Notes under the pieces: generated by a model
Seen by the model: only the letters and a program-made list of their open reading frames with translations
Told to the model about the DNA's origin: nothing
Database searches by the model: none
NCBI GenBank assembly: GCA_946552115.1
Contig: CAMNRH010000013.1
Coordinates: 1 to 64,000, forward strand
Reading direction: 5' to 3'
From: an uncultured Lachnospiraceae bacterium
GTDB taxonomy: Bacteria > Bacillota > Clostridia > Lachnospirales > Lachnospiraceae
Length of the DNA: 64,000 nt
Program-made: the position numbers and the translations under genes
Shown: positions 42,196 to 51,613 of the stretch, in pieces
How the letters are laid out: the number at the start of each line of letters is the position of its first letter
Position numbering within the stretch: the stretch's first letter is position 1

Positions 42196-42969
42196 ATGAA
42201 AAAAGGAATCCTTGTTGTAAGCTTTGGAACAAGTCACCCCGATACGCGCGCCGTAACCATCGACGCCATTGAAAACGAAATCAGGGTCTTTTGCCGTAAT
42301 CTCCCCGTCTACCGGGCATGGACAAGTAAAATGATTATCACAAAGCTTAAAAACACGACGGGCGAAGCTATCCCCACTGTTTGGGAAGCGCTTTCGCAGA
42401 TGCGAAAAGACGGCATTACCGACATCTGTATCCAGCCTACCCACGTCATTAACGGAATCGAAAATGATTGCATGAAAAAAGATGCTTCCGCCTTTTTGGA
42501 CCATTTTCATTCCATTTCTTTCGGCGCTCCGCTCATCTCTTCCACAAAGGATATGAGAGAGATTGTGCAGATAATCGGAAGCTCCTTTTCTCACTTAAGC
42601 CCCTCAGAAGCGCTGGTGCTTATGGGGCACGGAAGCGAACATTATGCAAATACTGTATATCCTGCCCTCGACTATATGTTTAAGGAAATGGGATATCCGA
42701 ATATCCATATGGGAACGGTGGAAGCCTATCCGGAGCTTATACATGTAACGGAGCTTCTGAAGAAGCACGACGTCAAAAAGGTTCACCTAGCGCCCTTTAT
42801 GATTGTGGCCGGAGACCATGCGAACAACGATATGGCCGGGGATGAAAACAGCTCCTGGAAATCCGTTTTTAAAAATGCCGGATATGACGTAATCTGCCAT
42901 CTGAAAGGACTCGGAGAATATCCCGAAATACGGAATATGCTGGTAAAGCATTTAAAGGCAGTTCTTTAG
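42196..42969 (+). CDS. cbiK: Anaerobic sirohydrochlorin cobaltochelatase CbiK
   Basis: This 257-residue cytoplasmic enzyme (MKKGILVVSFGTSHPDTRAVTIDAIENEI) inserts Co2+ into sirohydrochlorin. The active-site histidines are in VLMGHGSEHYANTVYP (first catalytic His) and PFMIVAGDHANNDMAGD (second). It has no signal peptide, so it is not the periplasmic CbiKP form. It is cotranscribed with cbiMNQO under the B12 riboswitch and directly uses the sirohydrochlorin made by the divergent operon. The rest of the cobalamin pathway is outside this window. Confidence 0.93.
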   Translation: MKKGILVVSFGTSHPDTRAVTIDAIENEIRVFCRNLPVYRAWTSKMIITKLKNTTGEAIPTVWEALSQMRKDGITDICIQPTHVINGIENDCMKKDASAFLDHFHSISFGAPLISSTKDMREIVQIIGSSFSHLSPSEALVLMGHGSEHYANTVYPALDYMFKEMGYPNIHMGTVEAYPELIHVTELLKKHDVKKVHLAPFMIVAGDHANNDMAGDENSSWKSVFKNAGYDVICHLKGLGEYPEIRNMLVKHLKAVL

Positions 42970-42990
42970 ATTTTTTACGCATTTTCTGCT

Positions 42991-43040
42991 AAAAATAAGC
43001 CCCGTTTGGGTGATGGATTCACACAACACGGAGCTTATTA
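42991..43040 (-). terminator. Terminator between cbiK and the secreted FN3 protein gene
   Basis: AATAAGCCCCGT and ACGGAGCTTATT pair across a loop of about 24 bases. On the minus strand the stem is followed by TTTTTAGC, so it mainly serves the FN3 gene, while lying at the end of the cbi operon as well. Confidence 0.6.
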
Positions 43041-43088
43041 ATATCTTACACAAAAATTGATTCAAGGAAATAAAAATGTATCGGGTAT

Positions 43089-43886
43089 TTATTTGATTTT
43101 TACCTGCTTTGCAACAGACCAGGGAGAATAAGCCGTGTTATTGGAAGACCCCTGTAAAAAGCTTCTGATTCTTACATAATAAGTTTTCTTTGATTTCAGG
43201 CTCTTTACCGTATATTTCTTTCCATAATAAACTATTGCTTTCTTTGCTCCCTTAAAGCTTTTATTTGTAGCATATTGAATTTCATATCCGCTTACAGCTT
43301 TCTTTGTTCCTTTCCATTGCACCGTCGCCTGTTTTTTACCGGCTGTCACACGGGTAAGAGAGGTTCCCGTCACGGTCGCCTTTTTCGTGCGGTACTCTCC
43401 CTGCCCCATGTAATTGGTCTTTTTTACTTTACTCGATGCAACAATTGCTATCTCACTTTTATTTGTCCATGTCTTCGGTATGGTTCCGGTCAAGGTAAAG
43501 ATTTTTTTCTCTTTCGCTTTAAAGGTAACCTTTCTAAGCATTTTAAAATCTTTTACAACAAGCCTGCCCTGATTATCTGTTAATTTACCAAATACCACGC
43601 CGGCATACCTTTCACTATTATCCATTTCACGATAATACCATGAATTCAATTCGGCTAACTTCAGCGACTTTTTCGTGGTATTCTGAATGGTTACCTTAAA
43701 TTTCACTTTTCTCCCGACTTTTACGGTATTACCTGTCGTAACCTTTACTCTAAAGGCATCCCATTCATATTTTTCCTCTGCCCTGGCTTCCGTTGCACCC
43801 GCAAACAATATTGTACATACCATCACGATGCATATGCCAAATGCCGCCAGTCTTTTTTTTGGTGAATGAATTGTCCTGCTTCCCAT
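43089..43886 (-). CDS. Secreted protein with a fibronectin type III domain
   Basis: This 265-residue protein has a Sec signal peptide (basic start, hydrophobic LAAFGICIVMVCTILFAG, cleavage near ARAEEK). Residues about 40-150 form a beta-sandwich region with a DUF4352-like look (KVKVGRKVKFKVTIQNTT). The C-terminal 90 residues are an FN3 domain (LTRVTAGKKQATVQWKGTKKAVSGYEIQYATNK...TYYVRIRSF). It is highly lysine-rich and has no LPXTG anchor. Adhesion or cell-surface binding is a possibility; the function is unknown. It is monocistronic. Confidence 0.8.
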   Translation of the reverse strand: MGSRTIHSPKKRLAAFGICIVMVCTILFAGATEARAEEKYEWDAFRVKVTTGNTVKVGRKVKFKVTIQNTTKKSLKLAELNSWYYREMDNSERYAGVVFGKLTDNQGRLVVKDFKMLRKVTFKAKEKKIFTLTGTIPKTWTNKSEIAIVASSKVKKTNYMGQGEYRTKKATVTGTSLTRVTAGKKQATVQWKGTKKAVSGYEIQYATNKSFKGAKKAIVYYGKKYTVKSLKSKKTYYVRIRSFLQGSSNNTAYSPWSVAKQVKIK

Positions 43887-43945
43887 AACTCCACACTCCT
43901 TTTTTAATTGTAAATTTTATTTCCTCGTAATATCCTCAAATATTC

Positions 43946-44887
43946 TTACTCCGCGTCAATCATCAGCTTTGCCGCGCCGCAGATTCCCGCGTCGTTATCC
44001 AGCTTTGCAATCATAAATTCTGTTTCCCTGTTTGCGAAAAATGCCTTTTCTAAAAAATACTTTTTAATATACGGAATCATAATATCCCCGGCCTTAGATA
44101 CCCCGCCGCCGATTACGATTACCGCAGGATCCACGAGAATCGCCGCATTGGCAAGACCGTGTCCCAAATATGCCCCGAACTGCTCTACGATTTCCTCCGC
44201 CACGCTGTCTCCCGCCTTTAACGCGTCAAATACCGCTTTGGCATCGAGCTTCTTTTCATTCCGAAGTACAGACGGCTCTTCATCCCATGCAAGGCGCATT
44301 CTCGCAAGCCGTGCAATTCCGGTAGCGGACGCATATTGCTCCAGACATCCCGTTTTTCCGCAGCCGCACTTTTTTGTCTCATGATAATTTACGCATATAT
44401 GACCGATTTCTGCCGCCGCACCGTTAGCGCCCACCAGCGCCCTTCCATCCAGAATCGCTCCGCCGCCGACTCCGGTTCCAAGCGTAATCATAATCATATT
44501 TTTCTGACCCTTACCTGCACCGAGCCACATCTCGCCAAGCGCCGCCAGATTCGCGTCATTTCCGGCCTGAACCTCTAACCCGGTAAGCTCTCTTAGCTCC
44601 CTGTTCACTTCCTTATAGCCCCAGCCAAGATTGGCAGTGTTTTTCACAATTCCGTCTCCGGTTACCGGCGCAGGGATTCCGATTCCGATTCCCTTTATCT
44701 CTGCCGGAGCAATTTGTTTTTCCCTTATCTTTTCCGCCAGAGAGGCAGCAATATCCGGAAGAATCGCCTCACCGCCGTTTTCCTTCCGTGTCTTAATTTC
44801 CCACTTGTCGAGAATATTTCCTTCTACTGTAAATAAGCCTATTTTTACACTTGTCCCGCCAACGTCTACACCAAAACAATATTTCAT
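43946..44887 (-). CDS. glcK: ROK-family glucokinase
   Basis: This 313-residue sugar kinase has the N-terminal ATPase motif FGVDVGGTSVKIG, glucose-contact GNDANLAALGE, GTGVGGGAI, and the ROK zinc-binding cluster HICVN..CGCGKTGCLEQYAS. It phosphorylates glucose to glucose-6-phosphate. It starts 41 bases after hprK and is probably cotranscribed, a common clostridial pairing of sugar phosphorylation and catabolite control. Other ROK substrates cannot be excluded. Confidence 0.9.
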   Translation of the reverse strand: MKYCFGVDVGGTSVKIGLFTVEGNILDKWEIKTRKENGGEAILPDIAASLAEKIREKQIAPAEIKGIGIGIPAPVTGDGIVKNTANLGWGYKEVNRELRELTGLEVQAGNDANLAALGEMWLGAGKGQKNMIMITLGTGVGGGAILDGRALVGANGAAAEIGHICVNYHETKKCGCGKTGCLEQYASATGIARLARMRLAWDEEPSVLRNEKKLDAKAVFDALKAGDSVAEEIVEQFGAYLGHGLANAAILVDPAVIVIGGGVSKAGDIMIPYIKKYFLEKAFFANRETEFMIAKLDNDAGICGAAKLMIDAE

Positions 44888-44928
44888 ATTAACATCCTCA
44901 TTTCCATTAATTTCCTGTACTATTTTAA

Positions 44929-45858
44929 TTATCTTTTTGTAAGATTTCTCTGTACGCGCTTGTATAATTCCTGCGCCGCATTATAGCCCATCTTCTTTTG
45001 CCTGTGATTAATTGCCGCAGTTTCAACGATAATTGCAAGATTACGTCCGGGACGAATCGGAATCCGATGACATATAACCCTGTTTCCGAGGAACTCCGTA
45101 TGCTGCTCCTCAAGCCCCAATCTGTCGTATTCTTTCTCCCTGTCCCAGTCCTCCAGAGTAATAACAAGATCGATATTCTGCGTTTCCCGGACACTCTGTA
45201 CGCCAAATAATGTCTTTACATCTACAATTCCGATTCCTCTAAGCTCAATAAAATGCCTTGTAATATCCGGCGCGCTTCCCACCAGCGTCTCATCACTGAC
45301 TTTCCGGATCTCTACCACGTCATCACTGACCAGACGATGCCCTCTTTTAATCAGCTCCAGCGCCGCCTCGCTCTTTCCTATTCCGCTCTCACCCATAATC
45401 AGAACACCGACGCCGTATACATCCACCAATACCCCATGAATGGAAATACACGGTGCAAGCGCGACATTCAGCCAGCGGATAATCTCCGCAGTAAATTCCG
45501 ATGTGTGAAGCTCTGTTGAAAATATAGGAACATTTTTTTCTATTGCCTTTTTTAACAGCATTTCACCCGGCTTGAGAGAACGGCAGAAAATAATACAGGG
45601 CATCTCGTCTGTCAGAAACTGCTCATATATGACCTCTTTTCTCTCATCACTTAGTGTTTTTAAATAGCTGTACTCCGCATAGCCAATTACCTGTACTCTT
45701 CTATCATCAAAATTTTCGAAAAATCCTGTAAGCGGAAGCGCTGGACGGTTAATATCCGGAATCACAACCTCCTTACCCGCATAATCCAAATCCGGCGTGA
45801 GATTTTTCAGATTCATTCTCTCGACGATAGCTTTCATTTCCACCCTATTTGCCGCCAT
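44929..45858 (-). CDS. hprK: HPr kinase/phosphorylase
   Basis: 309 residues from the ATG at 45858 (MAANRVEMKAIVERMNLKNLTPDLDYAGKEV) after GGAAGGAG. The P-loop is GESGIGKSEAALELIKRGHRLVSDDV, followed by the HprK signature ELRGIGIVDVKTLFGVQSV. It phosphorylates Ser46 of HPr and reverses this with phosphate, setting carbon catabolite repression with CcpA. An upstream in-frame extension has no ribosome site and crosses a dispersed repeat, so it was not used. It lies between uvrC and glcK. Confidence 0.95.
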   Translation of the reverse strand: MAANRVEMKAIVERMNLKNLTPDLDYAGKEVVIPDINRPALPLTGFFENFDDRRVQVIGYAEYSYLKTLSDERKEVIYEQFLTDEMPCIIFCRSLKPGEMLLKKAIEKNVPIFSTELHTSEFTAEIIRWLNVALAPCISIHGVLVDVYGVGVLIMGESGIGKSEAALELIKRGHRLVSDDVVEIRKVSDETLVGSAPDITRHFIELRGIGIVDVKTLFGVQSVRETQNIDLVITLEDWDREKEYDRLGLEEQHTEFLGNRVICHRIPIRPGRNLAIIVETAAINHRQKKMGYNAAQELYKRVQRNLTKR

Positions 45859-45884
45859 GTTTCTCTCCTTCCTGTACCGAAACC

Positions 45885-45904
45885 CATACCCATCCGGGCA
45901 CCCC
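45885..45904. repeat. Short dispersed repeat, copy 1
   Basis: CATACCCATCCGGGCACCCC lies 27 bases upstream of hprK. The same 20-mer with one change occurs at 50007-50026 upstream of ftsH. Flanking small hairpins (GTGC/GCAC near 45914; TGGACGGT/ACCGTCCA at 45928-45947) suggest an extragenic REP-like element. Confidence 0.6.
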
Positions 45905-45983
45905 GTATTTGATGTGCTTCGCACGCGTGGACGGTTAACACCGTCCAATAAGGCACAAAACCACCTGTTAGTATTGTATCACA

Positions 45984-47822
45984 TTAATGGAAAAAATTGT
46001 ATATATCCCCTGCGGATTTTTCGTTTATAGACGGGAGCTTTTTCAACTCCTCCACCGATGCGTTTTTGATCGCGTCTATGTTTTCAAAATGGCGCATCAA
46101 ATCCTTTCGCCTTGCCGGACCCACTCCCGGAATATCGTCCAGCACAGAATGCACCTGCCCTTTGCTGCGCAAATCCCGGTGAAAGGTAATCGCAAACCGA
46201 TGTGCCTCATCCTGAATCCGTGTAATTAAACGGAAGCATTCCGAATTTCTGTCAATCGGAAGCTCCTCATTATGATAATACAATCCTCTTGTCCGATGAT
46301 TATCATCCTTCACCATCCCGCAGACCGGAATTATAAGCTTAAGCTTCTCAAGAACTTCCAGCGCTACATTTACCTGCCCCTTTCCTCCGTCCATAAGAAT
46401 CAAATCCGGAAACGCCGTAAAACCGCCCATCTCCTTTCCCATCATTCGTTCCTCAAGGCCATGGCGGAATCTGCGCGTAAGAACCTCCTCAAGACTGGCG
46501 TAATCATTTGCCCCTTTCACACCTTTAATCTTAAATTTCCGATAGTCATTTCGCTTCGGCTTTCCTTTTTCGTAGACAACCATCGAGCCTACAGATGCAA
46601 ATCCATTTGTATTTGAAATATCGTATGCCTCCATGCGAACAATTCCTTTTAGCCCAAGAAGCCTCTCCAGCTCCTTTACCGCCCCTATTGTGCGCCCTTC
46701 CTCCCGTTTTAGACGCTCCTTATCCGTACCCAGAACAAGAGCCGCATTTTTCTGAGCAAGCTCTACCAGCTTTTCCTTTGACCCTTTCTTCGGCACGCGC
46801 AGATAAACCTTATGCTCCCGCTTTTTTGTGAGCCATTCCTCAATCAGCTCATGGTCCTCAATCTCCTCCTGAAGCATAAGCTGCGCCGGAATATAGGGCG
46901 TTCCCGCATAAAACTGTTTAATAAAGCCTGATAAGATTTCACTCTCTGTCTCTCCCTCAAAAATCCTGAGATAAAAATGGTCTCTTCCAATCAGCCTCCC
47001 GCCGCGGATAAAAAACACCTGTACAACGGCATCCTCCCGCTCTGATGCCACAGCAAGGATATCCCTGTCATCCCCGGCCGTATCCGTAATTTTCTGCTTC
47101 TGGGCTATTTTACGAACACTGGAAAGAAGCTCCCTGTATTCGATTGCTTTCTCAAACTCCATAGCCTCCGATGCGTCTTCCATCTTCTTTTCCAGCTTCT
47201 TTAAAATCAAATCATAATTTCCGTTTAAAAAATGCACAATCTCATCAATTGATTTCCGGTATTCCTCCATAGAAATATAGCCCTGGCACGGCGCATCGCA
47301 CTGATGAATATGATAATTCAGGCAAGGCCTCTCTTTTCCGATATCCGCCGGAAGCTTTCGGTTACAGCTTCTTATATGATAAAGCTTACGAATCAAATCA
47401 ATCGTATCTTTCACGGCGCCCGCACTTGTATATGGTCCGAAATATTTCGCCTTATCCTTTACAATCTGTCTCGCAAGCATAATCCGCGGAAACACTTCCT
47501 CTACCGTCACTTTAATAAAAGGATATGCCTTATCATCCATCAGCATCGTATTATATTTCGGCCTGTGCTCCTTAATCAGATTACATTCCAGAACAAGAGC
47601 CTCCAATTCAGAATCCGTCACAATATACTCAAAGCGGGTAATATGCGTTACCATCTGTTCAATTTTCACGCCCTTATTCCTGCTGCTCTGAAAATACTGC
47701 CGCACGCGGTTTTTAAGACTAATCGCTTTCCCTACATAAATAATATGATCCGCCTCATCATGCATAATATATACTCCCGGTTTGCCCGGAAGCTTTTTCA
47801 ATTCCTCCTGAATATCAAACAT
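45984..47822 (-). CDS. uvrC: Excinuclease ABC subunit C
   Basis: This 612-residue nuclease makes the two incisions of nucleotide-excision repair. It has the GIY-YIG-type N-terminal domain ([30 protein letters not shown]), a UvrBC domain ([22 protein letters not shown]), the RNase-H-like catalytic part ([24 protein letters not shown] and [13 protein letters not shown]), and a C-terminal helix-hairpin-helix ([23 protein letters not shown]). The gene is complete. hprK and glcK follow in the same direction; a small hairpin sits in the 125-base gap. Confidence 0.95.
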   Translation of the reverse strand: MFDIQEELKKLPGKPGVYIMHDEADHIIYVGKAISLKNRVRQYFQSSRNKGVKIEQMVTHITRFEYIVTDSELEALVLECNLIKEHRPKYNTMLMDDKAYPFIKVTVEEVFPRIMLARQIVKDKAKYFGPYTSAGAVKDTIDLIRKLYHIRSCNRKLPADIGKERPCLNYHIHQCDAPCQGYISMEEYRKSIDEIVHFLNGNYDLILKKLEKKMEDASEAMEFEKAIEYRELLSSVRKIAQKQKITDTAGDDRDILAVASEREDAVVQVFFIRGGRLIGRDHFYLRIFEGETESEILSGFIKQFYAGTPYIPAQLMLQEEIEDHELIEEWLTKKREHKVYLRVPKKGSKEKLVELAQKNAALVLGTDKERLKREEGRTIGAVKELERLLGLKGIVRMEAYDISNTNGFASVGSMVVYEKGKPKRNDYRKFKIKGVKGANDYASLEEVLTRRFRHGLEERMMGKEMGGFTAFPDLILMDGGKGQVNVALEVLEKLKLIIPVCGMVKDDNHRTRGLYYHNEELPIDRNSECFRLITRIQDEAHRFAITFHRDLRSKGQVHSVLDDIPGVGPARRKDLMRHFENIDAIKNASVEELKKLPSINEKSAGDIYNFFH

Positions 47823-47923
47823 AGTAAACGTAATCTCCTCAGACAGATGTGTTGTAGTTTCCTTTTATTTTAACTTACGGAGGAAATTCTGACAAGATGA
47901 TTCGGGGTAATAATGCCGCATAG

Positions 47924-47968
47924 AAAAACAGGGACAAATGCACCGGAAGAGCATTTACCCCTGTTTTT
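47924..47968 (-). terminator. Terminator of ftsH
   Basis: AAAACAGGG, an internal AAATGC/GCATTT and CCCCTGTTTT form a long stem between ftsH and uvrC. On the minus strand it is followed by T-rich sequence. It lies 16 bases after the ftsH stop. Confidence 0.8.
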
Positions 47969-47983
47969 ATACCCGCGTTTTTC

Positions 47984-49888
47984 TCAATCTACCGGCGACA
48001 TCGCAATACGCTCCGCCGCTTCTTTTTTCTCCTCCGGGTCTATTCCCTCCACCTCGTGGAAAATATCCATAAACTCTTTTCCGGTAATCGTTTCCTTTTT
48101 TATGAGAAAATCCGCAATCTTATCCAAAGACGGCCTGTGCTCTGACAGAAGCCTTTTCGCCTCTTCATAAGCATCCTTGAGCATCTTCATCACTTCTCTG
48201 TCAATCTCCGAAGCAGTCGCCTGCCCGCAGTTGCTTACCGGTCTTCCGTCCAGATATTTATTCTGTATGGATTCCAGACCAATCAGCCCGAATTTCTCAC
48301 TCATACCGTACTGCGTAATCATCGCTCTCGCTATCTTTGTTGCTTTCTCAATATCATTGGAGGCGCCTGTCGTCACGGTATCAAATACAATTTCCTCCGC
48401 TGCGCGTCCGGCAAGCGCTCCTACAAGCATTGCCTCCAGCTCTTTCTTCGTATTTAAGAACTTTTCTTCCTCCGGCGTCTGCATTACGTAGCCTAAAGCA
48501 CCCATCGTACGCGGCACAATCGTAATCTTCTGTACCGGCTCGGCATCTTTCTGGAGGGCGCTGACAAGTGCATGCCCTACCTCATGATAGGATACAATTT
48601 TCCGCTCCTCCTGACTCATAATCCGATCTTTCTTTTCCTTACCGACAAGAACAACCTCTACCGCCTCGAATAAATCATTCTGAGAAACCGCATTTCTTCC
48701 GTTCTTTACGGCATTAATCGCAGCCTCATTAATCATATTCGCAAGATCCGAGCCTACCGCGCCGGAGGTTGCCAGCGCAATCGCATCCAAATCTACCGTC
48801 TCATCCATCTTTACATCCTTAGAGTGTACCTTTAATACATCCACACGTCCCTTAAGATCCGGTTTTTCCACAATAATCCGCCTGTCAAAGCGTCCGGGCC
48901 GCAAAAGCGCCGGGTCAAGAATTTCCGGACGGTTTGTCGCCGCCAGAAGAACAAGTCCCTTATTACTCTCAAAACCGTCCATTTCCGCAAGAAGCTGATT
49001 CAGCGTCTGCTCTCTCTCATCATTGCTTCCAAGCTGATTGTCACGGCTTTTACCGATTGCATCTATCTCGTCAATAAAAATAATACACGGCGCCATCTGC
49101 TGAGCCTGCTTAAAAAGATCGCGGACCCTTGACGCACCGACACCCACATACATCTCTACAAAAGCGGAACCCGAAAGAGAAAAGAACGGCACCTTTGCTT
49201 CCCCTGCAACCGCTTTGGCAAGAAGCGTCTTACCGGTCCCCGGAGGCCCTACAAGCAGCGCGCCTTTCGGAAGCTTCGCGCCGACGCTCGTATATTTCCC
49301 GGGATTATGCAGAAAATCTACAACCTCCTGCAGGGACTCTTTCGCCTCATCCTGTCCGGCTACATCCTTAAAGGTCACGCCTGTCTGCTTCTCCACATAC
49401 ATCTTGGCATTGCTCTTTCCGACACCCATGATGCCTCCGCCTTTTGACATCCGCCTGGTCATCCACACAAGCATTCCCACCAGAAGCATAACCGGAAGGA
49501 AATAAGAAATCACCTGCATGACAATCATCGAGGATGTATCCGGAACCTGCTGCTTATATTCCACCCCCGCTTTGAAAAGCCTGTCCGAAAGTGTATCATC
49601 CCGGATGACACCGGTATAATATTCTTTGGCAACTCTTTCGCCCTTTTCCTTTTTTGCCGTGATAACAATCCGGTCACTCCGAACCTCTACCGTATCAACC
49701 TTTTTATCGTCAATCATTTTGAGGAACTCATTATAGCTGATTTCCTTTTCTTCTCTTCCGAAGCTTTGAAACTGGTACAATGCAAACACCATAATTGCCG
49801 TAAGCAAAGTAACGATAATTACAAAAGAAAAACCCTGTCCGTTATTCTTCTGAGGGTCCTTATTATTATTTCTGTTTTGGTTGTCCAT
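47984..49888 (-). CDS. ftsH: ATP-dependent zinc metalloprotease FtsH
   Basis: This 634-residue membrane protease has two membrane helices (residues about 21-39 and 112-131) with a small exterior domain between. The AAA+ module has Walker [19 protein letters not shown], Walker B IIFIDEID and [21 protein letters not shown]. The zinc motif is HEVGH, a variant of HEAGH that keeps both metal histidines. It degrades membrane and regulatory proteins. It is monocistronic, closed by a strong terminator. Confidence 0.95.
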   Translation of the reverse strand: MDNQNRNNNKDPQKNNGQGFSFVIIVTLLTAIMVFALYQFQSFGREEKEISYNEFLKMIDDKKVDTVEVRSDRIVITAKKEKGERVAKEYYTGVIRDDTLSDRLFKAGVEYKQQVPDTSSMIVMQVISYFLPVMLLVGMLVWMTRRMSKGGGIMGVGKSNAKMYVEKQTGVTFKDVAGQDEAKESLQEVVDFLHNPGKYTSVGAKLPKGALLVGPPGTGKTLLAKAVAGEAKVPFFSLSGSAFVEMYVGVGASRVRDLFKQAQQMAPCIIFIDEIDAIGKSRDNQLGSNDEREQTLNQLLAEMDGFESNKGLVLLAATNRPEILDPALLRPGRFDRRIIVEKPDLKGRVDVLKVHSKDVKMDETVDLDAIALATSGAVGSDLANMINEAAINAVKNGRNAVSQNDLFEAVEVVLVGKEKKDRIMSQEERKIVSYHEVGHALVSALQKDAEPVQKITIVPRTMGALGYVMQTPEEEKFLNTKKELEAMLVGALAGRAAEEIVFDTVTTGASNDIEKATKIARAMITQYGMSEKFGLIGLESIQNKYLDGRPVSNCGQATASEIDREVMKMLKDAYEEAKRLLSEHRPSLDKIADFLIKKETITGKEFMDIFHEVEGIDPEEKKEAAERIAMSPVD

Positions 49889-50006
49889 CTTTCTCCTCCT
49901 GTACTACCCTTTTATTATACGGACAGCCTACTTAGAAATCAACAAAAACATTATGAAAATCTTGTAAACTCCCTGTACTCTGTAGTATACTTGAAATGTA
50001 TTTTTT

Positions 50007-50026
50007 CATACCCATCCGGGCATCCC
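50007..50026. repeat. Short dispersed repeat, copy 2
   Basis: CATACCCATCCGGGCATCCC is 19/20 identical to 45885-45904. It is followed at 50028-50055 by two direct copies of ACGGGACAAAA. It lies between divergent ftsH and the DUF1846 gene. Confidence 0.6.
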
Positions 50027-50084
50027 TTACGGGACAAAACACGGGACAAAAATCATATTTAAAAATACATGAAAGGAATTTTTT

Positions 50085-51575
50085 ATGAAAATCGGTTTCG
50101 ACAATAACAAATATCTGGAAATGCAGTCTTCTCACATTAAAGAACGTATCGGCCACTTCGACAACAAACTATATCTGGAATTCGGAGGCAAGCTTTTTGA
50201 TGATTACCACGCCTCCCGCGTTCTTCCGGGTTTTAAACCGGACAGTAAGCTCCGCATGTTAAAACAGCTTGCCGACCAGGCTGAAATCGTCATTGTCATC
50301 AGCGCCGAGGATATCGAGCGAAATAAAATCCGCGGAGATTTGGGTATCACTTATGATTCTGATGTTCTGCGCCTTATGGATATTTACCGCGAGCAGGGAC
50401 TTTTTGTCGGAAGCGTCGTAATTACGAAATACAGCGGACAGGAAAGCGCAAGGTTATTTAAAAAACGGCTGGAAAAAATGGGCGTAAGGGTATACCGTCA
50501 TTATCCGATCCCCGGCTATCCAACCAATCTTCCTGTTATTGTAAGTGATGACGGTTATGGAAAAAATGATTATATAAAAACCGCCCGTCCATTAGTTGTG
50601 ATAACCGCGCCCGGACCCGGAAGCGGAAAGATGGCCGTATGTCTGTCTCAGCTCTATCACGAGCACAAAAGGGGCATCCATGCAGGATATGCCAAGTTTG
50701 AAACATTTCCTGTCTGGAACATTCCGCTTAAGCACCCTGTAAATCTTGCTTATGAGGCTGCTACCGCAGATTTAAACGACGTCAATATGATAGACCCGTT
50801 TCATTTGGAGGCCTACGGCGAAACAACGGTAAACTATAACAGGGATGTAGAGATTTTTCCGGTTTTGAACGCTATTTTCGAGCGTATTTACGGTAAGAGC
50901 CCTTACAAATCCCCTACGGATATGGGAGTAAATATGGCCGGAAACTGTATTTGCGACGATGACGTCTGCAAAGAGGCCTCCAGGCAGGAGATTATCCGGC
51001 GCTACTATACCTCATTGAGACGGCTTCTTGTCGGAGAATGCGCCGACGAAGAGGTTTATAAATTAGAAATGCTTATGAATCAGGCCGGTATTACCGTCCA
51101 CGACCGTCCGGTTGTAGACGCAGCGTTAAATCGCGAAAAAGAATCCGGTGGTCCCGCCGCTGCTCTGGAGCTCCACGACGGGCGCATTATCACCGGAAAA
51201 ACCTCCGCCCTTTTAGGCGCCTCCGCAGCGCTCCTCCTCAATACCTTAAAGGAGCTTGCGCATATCGACCATGAGCAGCATGTAATTTCTCCGGAAGCTA
51301 TCGAGCCCATTCAAAAGCTGAAAACACAATATCTGGGAAGTAAAAATCCGAGGCTGCACACGGACGAAGTCCTTATTGCCCTGTCTGTGAGCGCTGCCTC
51401 TGATTCGGACGCGCAAAAGGCTCTCGATCAGCTTCCAAAACTTAAAGGCTGCCAGGTTCACACCTCGGTTATCGTAAGCTCAGTGGATATGAAACAATTC
51501 CAAAAGCTTTCCATACAGGCTACTTATGAAGCAAAATATGAAAAAAAACCGATATTGGGGACGGGGGAAAATTAA
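50085..51575 (+). CDS. DUF1846 family protein
   Basis: This 496-residue cytoplasmic protein is of the DUF1846 family (KIGFDNNKYLEMQSSHIKERIGHFDNKLYLEFGGKLFDDYHASRVLPGF; P-loop-like VVITAPGPGSGKMAVCLSQLYHEHKRG near residue 170). A phosphate-binding P-loop is visible, but the reaction is not known to me. It follows AAAGGAA. The last residues, ILGTGEN, are encoded by one arm of a 17-bp perfect palindrome that also contains the stop codon, so the natural C-terminus was probably replaced by repeat insertion. Confidence 0.88.
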   Translation: MKIGFDNNKYLEMQSSHIKERIGHFDNKLYLEFGGKLFDDYHASRVLPGFKPDSKLRMLKQLADQAEIVIVISAEDIERNKIRGDLGITYDSDVLRLMDIYREQGLFVGSVVITKYSGQESARLFKKRLEKMGVRVYRHYPIPGYPTNLPVIVSDDGYGKNDYIKTARPLVVITAPGPGSGKMAVCLSQLYHEHKRGIHAGYAKFETFPVWNIPLKHPVNLAYEAATADLNDVNMIDPFHLEAYGETTVNYNRDVEIFPVLNAIFERIYGKSPYKSPTDMGVNMAGNCICDDDVCKEASRQEIIRRYYTSLRRLLVGECADEEVYKLEMLMNQAGITVHDRPVVDAALNREKESGGPAAALELHDGRIITGKTSALLGASAALLLNTLKELAHIDHEQHVISPEAIEPIQKLKTQYLGSKNPRLHTDEVLIALSVSAASDSDAQKALDQLPKLKGCQVHTSVIVSSVDMKQFQKLSIQATYEAKYEKKPILGTGEN

Positions 51576-51593
51576 ATTTCCCCCGTCCCCAAT
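51554..51593. repeat. 17-bp perfect palindrome carrying the DUF1846 stop codon
   Basis: ATTGGGGACGGGGGAAA (51554-51570) pairs perfectly with 51577-51593 around a 6-base loop. The TAA stop of the DUF1846 gene is at 51573-51575. It separates two convergent genes and probably terminates transcription. GC-rich GGGGACGGGGG palindromes of this kind occur as dispersed repeats in Lachnospiraceae. Confidence 0.75.
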
Positions 51594-51613
51594 TAAAATA
51601 ACCCTGTCCCTTT

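Noticed and set aside
45859..45948. Longer HprK start including the upstream in-frame extension
   Set aside because: The extension crosses the dispersed repeat and a hairpin and lacks a ribosome site; the ATG at 45858 has GGAAGGAG.
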